A DNA stretch of 64,000 nucleotides from Mariannaea sp. PMI_226 (taxonomy: Eukaryota > Ascomycota > Sordariomycetes > Hypocreales > Nectriaceae), in NCBI GenBank assembly GCA_024336345.1, contig JANFOG010000007.1, forward strand, positions 496,001-560,000, read 5' to 3'. Shown in pieces: positions 34,401 through 44,994 of this stretch. Position 1 is the stretch's first letter; every line of letters begins with the position of its first letter. Position numbers and translations under genes: made by a program. Under the pieces are notes generated by a model that was not told the origin of the DNA, did no database searches, and was given only the letters and a program-made list of their open reading frames with translations.

Positions 34401-36959
34401 ATGCCTCAAAGCGAACGTGTCGTGAAAAATTGGGTGCTCGACTCATCTAACTCAGGCGGAGACGCCAGTTCTGCGGCTCAAGTTCATTTGAAGAGCAAAG
34501 ACAAAGAAACTCCGTTCACGTTCACATTTGAAGCTGTCCGAGAAAATGTCTTCAGGACCACGTTCACCTCCGAGAGCCATCCTTTGCCTCCTCATCCCAG
34601 CGTCCCCCGTATGGAACGAGACTTGAAGAGCAATTTCAGAGTGACTTCAGAGTCATCCGGCTCAAGCAAAGAGATGAAAATTGGGGACGTCACGGCCAAG
34701 GTTGATTGGGAGAGTACGACTCCTCTGTTGTCTATTTCACTATCGGAATCCCAAGCGGAGCCGCTACATCAAGATGTCCCTCATCGGTCGTACATAGTTG
34801 ACGGCACTGGAGTCGCCCATTATTCCAAGTTTAACCGCGGAACACTTCACGTTGGTCTGGGCGAGAAGGCCGCTCCTATGAATCTGTCCGGCCGACGATT
34901 CCGGCTCGCTGCAACGGACAGCTTTGGGTATGATGTGTACAAAACTGATCCGCTCTACAAGAACATCCCTCTTCTGATCAATGCGACCCCTGAGGGGTGT
35001 GTGGCTTTCTTCTCGACGTCACATTCCCGAGGCGAGTATTCCATCGGATCTGAAATGGACGGTATGTGGGGATACTACAAGGTCTACCGCCAGGACTATG
35101 GCGGACTGGAGGAGTATATTCTCGTGGGCAAGACTTTGAAGGATATTGTGACTACATATGCCGAACTCGCTGGCTATCCGTTGCTCGTTCCCCGTTGGGC
35201 CTTCGGCTACCTATCCGGAGGAATGAAGTACTCGATGCTGGACGACCCTCCTGCATCCGAAGCGCTCATCCAACTAGCACATAAGATGAAGGAGCATGGC
35301 ATTCCTTGCTCCGCGTACCAGATGTCTTCCGGCTACACAGTCGCAGAGAAGCCTCCAAAGACCAGAAGCGTCTTTACGTGGAACCGACACAGATTTCCCG
35401 ACCCCGAGGGATTTATCAAGGAGTATCACCGACTGGGAATGAGATTAATTGCCAACGTTAAGCCCTATGTCCTCACAAATCACCCTGACTACGAAAAGCT
35501 CAAGGAAGCTGGGGCTCTTTTTACTGATCCTCACACCAAGACGACGGCAATCACCCGTCTTTGGAGTGCTGGTGGTGGCGAAAGCGGCGAAGGAGGACAC
35601 ATCGACTTCACCTCTGAGGCTGGGTTCAAGTGGTGGTACGAAGGCGTGAAGAAGCTTCGTCAGCAAGGCATTGACTGCATCTGGAACGACAACAACGAGT
35701 ACACCATCACCGATGACAACTGGGAGTGTGCCCTCAATCAGCCATCACTGGTCGTCCCCGAGAAGCTCAGAAATCGGCCTCAGGTTGGCCTTTGGGGCCG
35801 CAATATGCACACAGAGCTGCATGGGAAGGCATCCTACGATGCCCTTGTTGAGACAGATCCAGATGTGCGACCATTCATTCTCACCCGCAGTGCTACTCCG
35901 GGCACAATGAGATACGCCTGCAGTTCGTGGAGCGGCGACAACGTGACGAGCTGGTCCAACATGAAGGGCGCCAACGCCCTATCTCTGACGGCCGGCATGT
36001 GTCTCATGCAATGCTACGGACACGACATTGGGGGATTCGAGGGTCCTCAGCCGTCTCCAGAGTTGTTGCTACGCTGGGTCCAGCAAGGAATCTACTCGCC
36101 GCGCTTCGCAATCAATTGCTTCAAGACAGGTCAGGATAATAATGTCGGCGATGTCATCGAGCCTTGGATGCACCCCGAAATCACACACCTCGTTCGCAAA
36201 ACCATCAAGCGCCGCTATGCACTGATTCCATACTTGTATTCTCTCATGCTGGAGAGCCACAAGTACGCAGTGCCTCCGCAGCGCTGGACAGGTTGGGGGT
36301 ATGAGGCTGACCCCGAAGTGTGGACGCCAAAGATTATGGATGGAGAAACTCAATACTGGCTAGGCGACTGCATGCTTATCGGCGGCGTTTTTGAACCAGG
36401 TCAAAGCAAAGCCGAGGTATACCTGCCCAAGGCTGGCGACCAGGATGAAGGCTTCTTCAATACCAACGCTCCCTACCAGCACTTCGCCGCCGGTCAGTGG
36501 GTGACGGTGGATGCTGAGTGGCATGGCGCGGGTATCCCGGTGCTCGCCAAGGTTGGCTCCGCGATACCGGTCGGCAGAGATGTTCAGGTCCTATCCCCCG
36601 GAGAGTCAGAGAACCCTGCGGAATTACCTCAGGACGACTTCAGAGCTGTCGAAGTCTTCCCTCCGTCATCGGGAAACTCCAGTGGGAAGTGGTACACAAA
36701 CACCTGGTACGAAGACGACGGCGTCTCGGCTGCATCGAAGAACAAAATCTCCAAGTACACGCTCTCGTTTCAAGCCAAGGCATCAGAAATGGTGGTGGAT
36801 TTAAAGAGGGACGAAAGTACCGGATTCAAGGCGCCGTGGAAGAAACTCATCGTTATTCTTCCAGCTGGCGACGAACGCGTTGTCGTCGATGTCTCGTCGA
36901 AAGCCCTGCCTGAGTTGGAGAGTGATGATTTGGGGAGAAAACGATTCGAGGTTGTGTAA
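34401..36959 (+). CDS. Glycoside hydrolase family 31 (alpha-glucosidase/alpha-xylosidase-like)
   Basis: A single uninterrupted exon of 852 aa. The ATG at 34401 has a good context (CACCATG). The frame is open for 30 more codons upstream, but no better start is seen. The N-terminal galactose-mutarotase-like part (~1-260) precedes the (beta/alpha)8 barrel. The nucleophile motif is IWNDNNEY (D430), against the common W-x-D-M-N-E, and the acid/base is in WSGDN (D513). Other landmarks are GYLSGGMKYS, RHRFPDP, LWSAGGGESGEGG and HDIGGFEG. C-terminal beta domains follow. The enzyme should release alpha-linked sugars from non-reducing ends. Substrate (glucose, xylose or other) cannot be decided. No signal peptide is visible, so it is probably cytosolic. 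It converges on the FAS1-domain gene. Confidence 0.92.
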   Translation: MPQSERVVKNWVLDSSNSGGDASSAAQVHLKSKDKETPFTFTFEAVRENVFRTTFTSESHPLPPHPSVPRMERDLKSNFRVTSESSGSSKEMKIGDVTAKVDWESTTPLLSISLSESQAEPLHQDVPHRSYIVDGTGVAHYSKFNRGTLHVGLGEKAAPMNLSGRRFRLAATDSFGYDVYKTDPLYKNIPLLINATPEGCVAFFSTSHSRGEYSIGSEMDGMWGYYKVYRQDYGGLEEYILVGKTLKDIVTTYAELAGYPLLVPRWAFGYLSGGMKYSMLDDPPASEALIQLAHKMKEHGIPCSAYQMSSGYTVAEKPPKTRSVFTWNRHRFPDPEGFIKEYHRLGMRLIANVKPYVLTNHPDYEKLKEAGALFTDPHTKTTAITRLWSAGGGESGEGGHIDFTSEAGFKWWYEGVKKLRQQGIDCIWNDNNEYTITDDNWECALNQPSLVVPEKLRNRPQVGLWGRNMHTELHGKASYDALVETDPDVRPFILTRSATPGTMRYACSSWSGDNVTSWSNMKGANALSLTAGMCLMQCYGHDIGGFEGPQPSPELLLRWVQQGIYSPRFAINCFKTGQDNNVGDVIEPWMHPEITHLVRKTIKRRYALIPYLYSLMLESHKYAVPPQRWTGWGYEADPEVWTPKIMDGETQYWLGDCMLIGGVFEPGQSKAEVYLPKAGDQDEGFFNTNAPYQHFAAGQWVTVDAEWHGAGIPVLAKVGSAIPVGRDVQVLSPGESENPAELPQDDFRAVEVFPPSSGNSSGKWYTNTWYEDDGVSAASKNKISKYTLSFQAKASEMVVDLKRDESTGFKAPWKKLIVILPAGDERVVVDVSSKALPELESDDLGRKRFEVV

Positions 36960-37334
36960 ATATACAAGCTCCAAATAGACCCCTTACGGTATATAATTGA
37001 ATAGCCAAGCACATATTCTACGGTTCTCTTCAATCAGTGATGTGTGGCCATGCTAAAGTGAATCTCGGATGAGAAAGTAAATAAGTACTTCTTGTGGCTT
37101 CAATCTTTAAATCAGAGCACCTAGTTAAAAACTAGGAGAGGCATTCCTATGGGCGGGATCTCATTACGGAAATTTTAAATGTAGTGACCGTTGTGGTAGT
37201 TCGTTCCTAGAACTCAGGAGATCATCGGCCTGACAAAGCTTCATTCGTGTGGAGTTGAGATTTTTGACACTCCCTTATCATAATTCCAGGGCCTCTTATT
37301 AGCCCTCCATTGTACATCAATTTGTCTCAATCTC
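36960..37334. other. Convergent 3' spacer (375 nt)
   Basis: Short AT-rich spacer between the GH31 and FAS1 stop codons, which must hold both 3' ends. No other feature is seen. Confidence 0.5.
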
Positions 37335-38781
37335 CTACAGCTCGCTGGGAGTCTCATCCTTCTCCTTCTCGTCTGACTCGACAAACTCCTTCAGTCGTCG
37401 CTTCAGCTCGGACACCTCAATGTTGTCCCAGGTCATCCATTCGTCACCAGCCTTTCCATGAGGAACGGGAATTTCTTCAACGACGTGGAGGACACCATTC
37501 TTGCCCACTCCGTCGACGAAGCTAGTGCCCACAGCTCCGTTGAGGACAATTGACGTCCACAGCTTCCAGTTGTAAATATCCACGCTGATTTCCTTGGACA
37601 ACAACGTTGGAAGTTGGATGTGGAAGTGACCCTTCTCGTTCAGCAAATCTTGCACGCGTTCCTCGCGGCCCTTGTCCCCGAAATAGATCTCGTCGCTGTA
37701 TACGGTCGTGTTGGGGACGATCTGGTACTTCAAAAGGGCATTGAGATGCTTCTTGCCCTCTTCGGTGTTGAAGAGGAAAGCATTTGCAGCGGGGCCGAGC
37801 TTCTTCCAGGCTTTGTTGGAGGGAGCGAAGACGGTGCTGCCGATAAACTTGAGGGAATGCACGTACTTGACGAAGTCAGTCTTTTCATAGGCGAGGAGCA
37901 ATGTCGAGAATTCGGAGGGGAAGAAGCTGATGGCGAGGCCGACGGGGGGTGGTGGGACTAGAACGTGGTCGACTGCGTGGATGATGCCGTTCTTGGCTTT
38001 CTACAATGCCTGTTAGAGAGAGAGAGAAGACAAAAGAGAGGGGGGACTTTTGCTGCGATTGCGTTCAATGGAATGGGGCATGAGTTGTTAGGCTTACAAA
38101 GTCGGCAACGATCACTTTGCTGTATACGTTGATGCGCACGCCCGAAAACCCGACACTAGTGCGCAGACGCTGAGGCTTTCCACCAAGCGAGTCCTCATTG
38201 TATTCGGTTGGGAGGGTGTGGGTGGAGAGAATCCTTCTGGCGGGATAGCTTCCCTTCCCAATGTGATACTGGATTGCTTTCTTGATGAGCTCGTCGGACG
38301 GCTTCTTGTGCGGGGGCAGACGCTCGAACGCATGATCGGTCGGTAGGAACAGGGTGAGGTCGGCCTTGGTGTCGTTGAGTAGCTTCACGATGTCGTCGTA
38401 CCTGTTGACGATCTCGAAGAATTTCTTTGTCTCGTTGCACTGGGCAATGAGCTCGTAGATTGTAGACTCGGAGAAGTCGCGATCTGGGGTGTCTAGATTG
38501 AAATCGCCGGAATCATAGTCGCCGTCGTGTCCGAAGAGCTTATTGAGGCCGGATGAGATCTCAGCCTCGACCCTCTTCTTGGCATTTTGGATGGCGTGTG
38601 CGCCGGCGGAGACTGAATCGTAAACCTCGTCTACGGAGAAGCTGACGGCTTCCTGGGCGTCTGTGAGGAGGGCACCGGCTTCATGCTGGACTTTTTCTTT
38701 GAGGGCTGTGATGGCGTCGTTGGGGGGGATGAGCATGGCCGAAGCGGCCGTCGCCAGCGTGAGCGGTGTAATGAATCTCAT
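37335..38781 (-). CDS. Secreted protein with two fasciclin (FAS1) domains
   Basis: Two minus-strand exons, 38781-38098 and 38000-37335, joined over a 97-nt intron (GTAAGC..TAG); 449 aa. Residues 1-16 form a signal peptide (RFITPLTLATAASA). A charged helical stretch follows (~20-90). The first FAS1 domain starts near residue 105 (STIYELIAQCNETKKFFEIV) and contains TLFLPTDHAFERLP; it runs to the characteristic end NGIIHAVDHVLVPP (~240). The second domain has FIGSTVFAPSNKAWKKLG and ends with NGVLHVVEEIPVP. FAS1 proteins act outside the cell in adhesion or wall association. No GPI-attachment signal is seen at the C-terminus, which is highly charged (KEKDETPSEL), so it is probably a soluble or vacuolar/secreted protein. 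Confidence 0.9.
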
Positions 38782-40927
38782 TGTGTGACGTAATCCCTAT
38801 ATCTCAGGGAGCGAGTTACGGCAAGGTAAGGCAGAAACCGAAACTAAATAGGTGGTGTGAAAGAGGAAAAGAAGAAGAGCTTGGCTGCAATCACTCGGGC
38901 AGTAGAATTCTGCCGCAACAACTGATGCAACAGTAGAATGGAATAGAGCGTCTTATTGAACTACCTTAGGCAGGATGCAATGCATCATTCATGTGAGGGG
39001 CAACTGGCAACGCGTCCTCTATATGGGATGTCAGATTTCCATCGCATCATCGTTTCGAATGGGGAGAACGAAATACGAGGCAGAGGCACCAATGAGGAAC
39101 CCGGTTCCGGAACCTGGGGGGAATGATTATAGGCGTCATCGGCTCACTAATAAGCGACATCCATTAGAGGTTCCAGTGTCACAGGAATGGTGGCCGACAT
39201 TGAGTGCTAGGCTTAAGTTACATCAGTACGGGTACAGATTACACAGCAGTGGATAGTACCTAGTTATATGGAGGGACAGCGCCCAATTTGTCGCATGTAG
39301 AATATGGCTGTTAGCTGTGAGCTGTTACCCCGCCCTCCCGGCAGCCCGCGTACGTATTGCTCGGGTTGCGCGGAAGCATGATGACGAGTCTATACGGCAA
39401 CATGGTGATGTCCCGATGCCGACAAAATTCAATGGCGACACAGTGAATGAAATAACTTGCTACTGGGAGAGAATGAGAGGAATGGAATAGATTGGATTAC
39501 AAGCAGGTTAATTATTCTGAATTTTGGTGAGTGAAGAGGCAGCTCTAGAGTAGGTAGCTTCCGAAATAAAGGAAACCTGGATTATGTACAACAGGCTGGT
39601 AGGTACTCATGTATTGTAGTGCACTGTAGCTATCCTGCAGCTAGTACGGGCCAGGGGAAGCTGCTTCTTGCAGTACAGTGCAACCCACGGTAACCGGGTA
39701 CCTGAGTCAACATGCCAGCTGTCAACAACCACATCGGATCAATTATTCCTCCACGGCATTAATTCTTACGTTACCAAAAAGAAAAGTACAAAAAAAAAAG
39801 CAAATTGATTAAAGGAATGACCTTCTGTAGCGTCCATTTTCTCAATATTTCAGAAGGACGCAGTCGGAAAAAGCACAGGGCGGGTCGTATGCCTGGACCT
39901 TGCATCGACAAAGGCCCCAGTAGCTCAATTTGACGACAGCTCAATTTGACGTCATTGGAAACGCTTCTCCGCGAGTCGCCATATCTATCAAGTTATCAAA
40001 AGTATAGATGCGTATTTACTTTCGCTGCTCATCATCTAAGCGGCTAATGTATTGATCAATCAGACTTTCCCGCTGCTCGCCTCAGAAGTCTTTCCAACTG
40101 TGCCAGAGTCCAGGTCTTGAGATTTGGAGCCTCAGATGAAGCTTCTCTGAAATCACTCGAGACCGAGAATCGATCTACCCATTTGTTTGACTTACTAGCA
40201 TTTTCATCTAACTCTCTATGTGCATTCATTCGAGCAAGTGGAAAACGTATTCTGGATCATTTCTGACATAATCTAACACAAATGATATCATTGTTTGGCC
40301 ACGTTCTAATAAAAACCTCCCTGAAAATCTATGGCTTATCCAACCTCTTCCTAACGATGTGATGTTGGAAGTTGAGCGACTATTCCTTTTTTTTCGTACG
40401 GCCCTGGAACATTGAGAACTTATAAAGGAGAGTGTCAACCTCCGGTGCCTGATGATAGTGATAGCTGAGATCCAATCTGTCAACTGATAACTCAGAGTGA
40501 ATCGATTCTCACATCGTCAGTGACCCAGGTACTTAGAGTGTAGGATTAATTCGTTCAGCGAGGACTTTAATTTGATGGCAAACATTGAACACCTCGCAAT
40601 TGTGCATTGTTATCAGTTACCAAGATGAGGCCAGAAACAATATTGGAGTGAGGCATACATGCGAGTGAATTCCCGAGCCTCCCTCAAGCACGCAAGCTAT
40701 TCAACTTGTTGTGCTTAAATAATTTATGATTGATGCCTAATAATACTGGGCACGGTATCTTCTGATTCGCTTGTAGACTTAGCTAAGCGCCTTGAGTAAG
40801 AGGGCAGCGCTTAACATACCGACGCAGATCCAACAGCTCAGGTACCTTTCATGTTTTTATTCCCTCTGAAGTCTTGAGATATCGCTTTCAACCTCTTCAA
40901 CTCCAACTTTCAGCCATTTTCTGCAGA
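38782..40927. other. 2.1-kb divergent intergenic region
   Basis: Lies between the starts of the FAS1 gene (-) and the C2H2-tailed gene (+). No gene is supported. It contains a 16-bp tandem repeat with a perfect CRE (39922-39954). Frames present are short and lack protein-like features. Confidence 0.55.
39922..39954. promoter_or_regulatory. Tandem 16-bp repeat with a CRE/ATF palindrome
   Basis: AGCTCAATTTGACGAC (39922-39937) is followed at once by AGCTCAATTTGACGTC (39938-39953). The second copy creates TGACGTCA at 39947-39954, the binding site of fungal CREB/ATF-type bZIP factors; the first has TGACGAC. It is about 1.0-1.2 kb from both flanking start codons. Confidence 0.5.
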
Positions 40928-41592
40928 ATGAGTGTTACTACCATTCTTCGCGGCTTCAAAGTCTCTGTGGCTACTTTGGATGCATTTATTGAAGCCAATG
41001 GGCTAGTTGAAACTAACGGTGCTCCCCCCTTCTTCCACAAACACCCAGACAACGATCCAATCTCAGCCCTTCTCTATAGCAAGATTGCAAAAGCTGGTGG
41101 TACGGCCGATAAGAACAACTTTCGTGTTCTTATGCCCGTCAAAAGAGGATTTGGCTCCAATCGTGTTGCGTATGTTACCTATACCTGGCTTCCCATCTAT
41201 GCCCATCTTGAGCTTGACCTTGTGCAACAACTCCCGATAGAGATCCCCAATGGTTTTGAGGATCTTAGAGAAGAGATTCTTTCCTTTGCCCAGGAAGAAC
41301 CTTTGGAATATAATAAGATTCCTAACGATGGGAAGATGGGAGTATATGCAGTTGTTACCGGTGATGGGTATGGAATCTATTCTCCCAAGGAACTTGACGA
41401 CCGGGTGAAGGTATGTCTATTATGAAATTTGAATATAGGTTTAGGCTAAAGCTATTTGCATAGGTTCCCCAGGCCTGCGGTTTATGTGAGATGACCTTTA
41501 ATGATGAAAAAAGGGCATTCACTCATCGACAGCGGCATCGTATTGATGTCCATGGGTCGAAGGAAGGCACAAACCCCCTCCCAGAAACTTGA
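40928..41592 (+). CDS. Uncharacterised fungal protein with C-terminal C2H2 zinc finger
   Basis: Exons 40928-41410 and 41464-41592 give 203 aa. The 53-nt intron runs GTATGT..TAG. The chosen acceptor is supported because exon 2 then codes a textbook C2H2 finger: C166-X2-C169-X12-H182-X3-H186. The first 160 residues form a soluble domain of unknown family, starting TTILRGFKVSVATLDAF and including FFHKHPDNDPISALLYSKI and AYVTYTWLPIYAHLEL. I do not recognise this domain, but its regular alternation suggests a folded unit. There is no signal peptide or membrane helix. Ignoring the intron, the frame ends after only four extra residues. A single finger may bind protein or RNA rather than DNA. It is convergent with the ABC transporter gene. 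Confidence 0.75.
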
Positions 41593-42424
41593 CGATAGAG
41601 TATGGCTACATATGTCAACATGAAAAGCGTGATATGAGAGTTTTGTTTGGAATGTTGTGAGCATCTGTTGGTACATGGAAGCTGTGTGATTTGGATCAGT
41701 TGAAAAAAAAGCAAAGCAGCAGTTGGGTTTATGATAAAGTAATGACGAGAAAAACAAGTTGTATCTTGAGTACTTTTTTTTTATATACAGGAGCTTGACT
41801 TTGATCGGCTCAAAAATAGCTTCTGACTTAGGATATAGAGATTATCGAAGTTTTGAGATGTTGCATTTGTGAATCATGAAAGTAATGGCAAGCTTAGGAT
41901 AACAAAATAAAGAGAGCCGATGGTATAAAATGATGATGGATATTCTTTCTGAGTGAATATTTAGGGTTGTAACAGTATTATCAACTATTGTAGTTCAGTT
42001 GATCATGGCATTGGGGTGTACATACTGTCAGGGCTGTAAGCAGCACCACGAAGGCAGATGACATCTATGGGTAGCCGAATTTCTCTCCAGGTCTCCCAAT
42101 GTAGAGCGTTGTGTTAGATTTCCGACACATTTTATATGGACCGAGAAATTCTGTTTTCAACCACGACACATTCATGTGCCGAACCACTGGTAGAGGCAAG
42201 GGGGCAAAACCGAATAGAATTAAGGAGAAATGGAATCCCGACCAACTACTTGACATACCCATATCTGTGCAGCCTACAGCTGTCTAATCCAAAACGAGAA
42301 AAAGTGATGAACAAAAAATCAGTGATCCTGACAACAGAGCGACAAGCAAATACCTCGGACTGTTTATCGTTCTGAACCAATTGACAGACTAAATAACATT
42401 CCAACAATCTCCCAAGCAATCCAT
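41593..42424. other. Convergent 3' spacer (0.8 kb)
   Basis: AT-rich DNA between the stop codons of the C2H2-tailed gene and the ABCG gene. No supported gene or repeat. Confidence 0.5.
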
Positions 42425-44410
42425 TTACTTCCTAAGCTTAAGCACAACCCATGACGCAAGTCGATAGCCAAAGATAATAGATATCATTATCCCCACATCC
42501 CTGCCCATATGTCCTGTACCATATCCGTACTGTTCTAGCACCGCCTGGCCATCAATCTTACATTGGTCAGCGAGGGGAGAGTTATACATACACCAACAGC
42601 CCTCACCGCAGTCGTAGACCCGATCGGAAAACTCATTGATCATCATACCCTGGAAGACGTATTTCTGGTAGTCCCAATAAGAGAAGACATATTTGTAAAA
42701 TGGGTTCAGGATCGTGGGCAGAACCATGAACCCACTGACGGACATCCACAGGCCGTTCGCAAAGGCAACGAGCGCCAGCGAGATGACGAAACTAGGGAAA
42801 AGGGAGGCCATAAACACCACCAAGCTCTCAGCAGCCAGTAAATCAAGGAATAACCACATTATCCAAGTGAAGAACGCCTTGGCAGTCGGCTGGAAGTTGC
42901 TCAGCCAGTATGCAATGATGGAAAAGATGACGGAAATAAGGAATAGATATGGTATACCAATAAGAAAGTTGGAAAGGATGAATTCTGCGGCGTCATAGAG
43001 ACCGTTATGGTGCTCTTTAACATACTGCAGGCGATCTTCCAAGAAGGCTGGGACGTATGCGACGGCCATAAAGGACATGAATGCAGACCCAAAGAAGAGT
43101 GCATTAATGTAGGGCTGGATGGACTCTTGATTGGGGTCGAGGCGAAGCCATACTGTCCCCACCATAATAGCTAGTCCAAAGTACATGGCAAGCCGAATGC
43201 CATACACCACAACATCGCGGTAACTCTTAATGAAGCTCCGATGAAATAATATCAGTGTCAATCTCAGTATGCCAGGTTTCGTGTCCGTCGCCTCGATTTC
43301 GAGCTGGCTGCCCTCCTGTTCAGCAGCCATGATTGCGGCGCTAGCATCCTTTGCACGGCGGGAGGTTTGCCAGGCATCTTGGAGGTTGCTGAGGCGCTGG
43401 GCTGCAGCAGCTTTATCTTGAGCGAAGTCTATGTTGACCAGCTCGAGGAGGAACTCAGCTGGGTTAACGTACTGAGGAACTGGAAGGTTGAGTTCCTCAA
43501 ACTGAGTCGTTACATCGCTCACAGATCCAAAGTAATGTGTCTTTCCTTCGGAAAGTAACAACAACTTATCAAACAAATGAAAAGTTGAAGTTGAAGGCTG
43601 ATGGATTGAGCAAATGACGATGAGATTGTTTCGCTTGGCGACTTGGCTGAGGTAGTTAACGACCTCCCAACTAGCCACCGAGTCAAGACCGCTGGTAGGC
43701 TCGTCAAGAAAGAGAAGTTTTGGGCTAGTGATAAGCTGACTGGCGACACCTACACGGCGTTTCTGGCCGCCAGAGATACCCTTACGAATAGGCGTGCCGA
43801 TGAGGGTGTTGGCTTGGTCGGCGAGGCCAAAGGATTCGAGGAGGGTATTGATCCGAAGCAGACGTTCTTGCTTCGAGAGGGAGCTGAGCAATAAGTCAGT
43901 CAGTCTATCTTCTATTGCGTGTGATTCTCATTCTAAACTTTATAAGAGCTTACCTTGTGCTGGCTAGCCGTGAAGAAAACTCTAGTGTCTCGCGAACGGT
44001 TAAAGACCCAATAAGCGCATCCTCCTGCTCAACAAAGCACGAAATCTCTCGAAACGCCGCTCGAGAGAGTCGACTTCCATTGACAAGGACCTTCGCCTCC
44101 ATATTGCTCGCATTGACGGGACGTCGGGCTAGGACATTCAACAGCGTGGTCTTTCCGCACCCAGACGGTCCCATGAGAGCGCAAATCTCGCCTATCCAAC
44201 CAGATACTGTTACTTTCTTTTTCTGATGGGACGGAGAAGGAGTGTAATTAACGAACCAGCTTCTACAATTCCCTCGACGTTGTCAACGATCGTCTTGGGC
44301 TGCTTTGTTTCCCGATCCCTGACCGTTACTGTGACACCACGCCAGGTGATGTTCTTGACGTTCGTGTTGAGAAGGTGCTTCTCTGCAACGGGGCGCTCCT
44401 CTGGATCCAT
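42425..44410 (-). CDS. ABC transporter, subfamily G half-transporter
   Basis: Three minus-strand exons, 44410-44257, 44191-43954 and 43883-42425; 616 aa. Introns are 65 nt (GTTCGT..TAG) and 70 nt (GTAAGC..CAG). The order is nucleotide-binding domain then membrane domain, typical of ABCG (white/BCRP) half-transporters. Walker A is GPSGCGKT (59-66), the signature SGGQ is at 168-171, Walker B is LLFLDEP (187-193), followed by the D-loop SGLDS and the switch histidine in SIHQPS. Six helices follow the linker, with a Cys-containing outer loop (YDCGEGCWCMYN) before the last one. It must dimerise to work. Substrates of fungal relatives range from sterols to drugs, and none can be assigned here. The first donor is weak but restores G-E-I-C-A-L-M-G. 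Confidence 0.93.
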
Positions 44411-44647
44411 TTTGTAGTTTTTGTTCTCCGTAATAGAGGTTTATTAAAGGCAGGGCGTTGCAAAAAAAAAGTAAAAGTAGCTATTCCTAAGACCGAGACC
44501 AAGCGTTTCAAAACAAAGCAATTCAGCTGCTCCGAGGTCAAGTCTAGCTAAGACCTAATCTCGTCGTTGTCGCACTGATTCTTCTCGCGAAGTTCTGAAC
44601 TGGTGGCTCTATTTATCCAATTGAGCAGAGATGATAAACACTTCACG

Positions 44648-44675
44648 GGTTTATATAGAGAGGTTTATATAGAGA
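44648..44675 (-). promoter_or_regulatory. Duplicated TATA-containing block upstream of the ABCG gene
   Basis: A 14-bp unit (GGTTTATATAGAGA on plus; TATATAAA on minus) is repeated exactly at 44648-44661 and 44662-44675, about 240-265 nt before the ABCG ATG. Two adjacent TATA boxes are consistent with an inducible promoter. Confidence 0.55.
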
Positions 44676-44694
44676 TCCCATTTCGCGCTCGCTC

Positions 44695-44708
44695 ATGCCC
44701 TCGGGCAT
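44695..44708. promoter_or_regulatory. Inverted repeat ATGCCC-N2-GGGCAT upstream of the ABCG TATA boxes
   Basis: Perfect 6-bp arms around TC, just upstream of the duplicated TATA block. The position suits an operator for a dimeric regulator. The factor is unknown; this is not the classical drug-response element. Confidence 0.35.
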
Positions 44709-44775
44709 CACTTACACGTCAGCCTTCATCAACCATGAACTCTCAAATTCACATCATATATCCAAAACCAAATTT

Positions 44776-44994
44776 CTAATCATCTGTTGAGTAAACAAAA
44801 TATCGGAAAGTTCCAGTCCACAGCGCCAAAGTGTATGTGTCGTTGCTATGTCCTCTATTCTTATCTCGCAACGGCTCAGGCACCGAGTGGCGCATAGCTT
44901 CAGCCTCCGCCACACGGTAGTCGTCGGGGACCATTCTCGGGGATGATAAAGTCGTCGCCAGCCCGTGATTGGATCCGGGGATGAAAGTGGTCAC
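44776..44994 (-). CDS. Doubtful small ORF
   Basis: A 72-codon minus-strand frame with an ATG start. The peptide is polar with an aromatic end (LALWTGTFRYFVYSTDD) and no signal peptide or known domain. It lies just upstream of the ABCG promoter on the same strand. Its composition looks protein-like, but nothing else supports it. Confidence 0.15.
   Translation of the reverse strand: MTTFIPGSNHGLATTLSSPRMVPDDYRVAEAEAMRHSVPEPLRDKNRGHSNDTYTLALWTGTFRYFVYSTDD

Noticed and set aside
41411..41797. Alternative long intron of the C2H2-tailed gene, ending at an acceptor near 41790
   Set aside because: It would yield a short in-frame tail, but the acceptor at 41463 gives a normal-length intron and an exact C2H2 finger.
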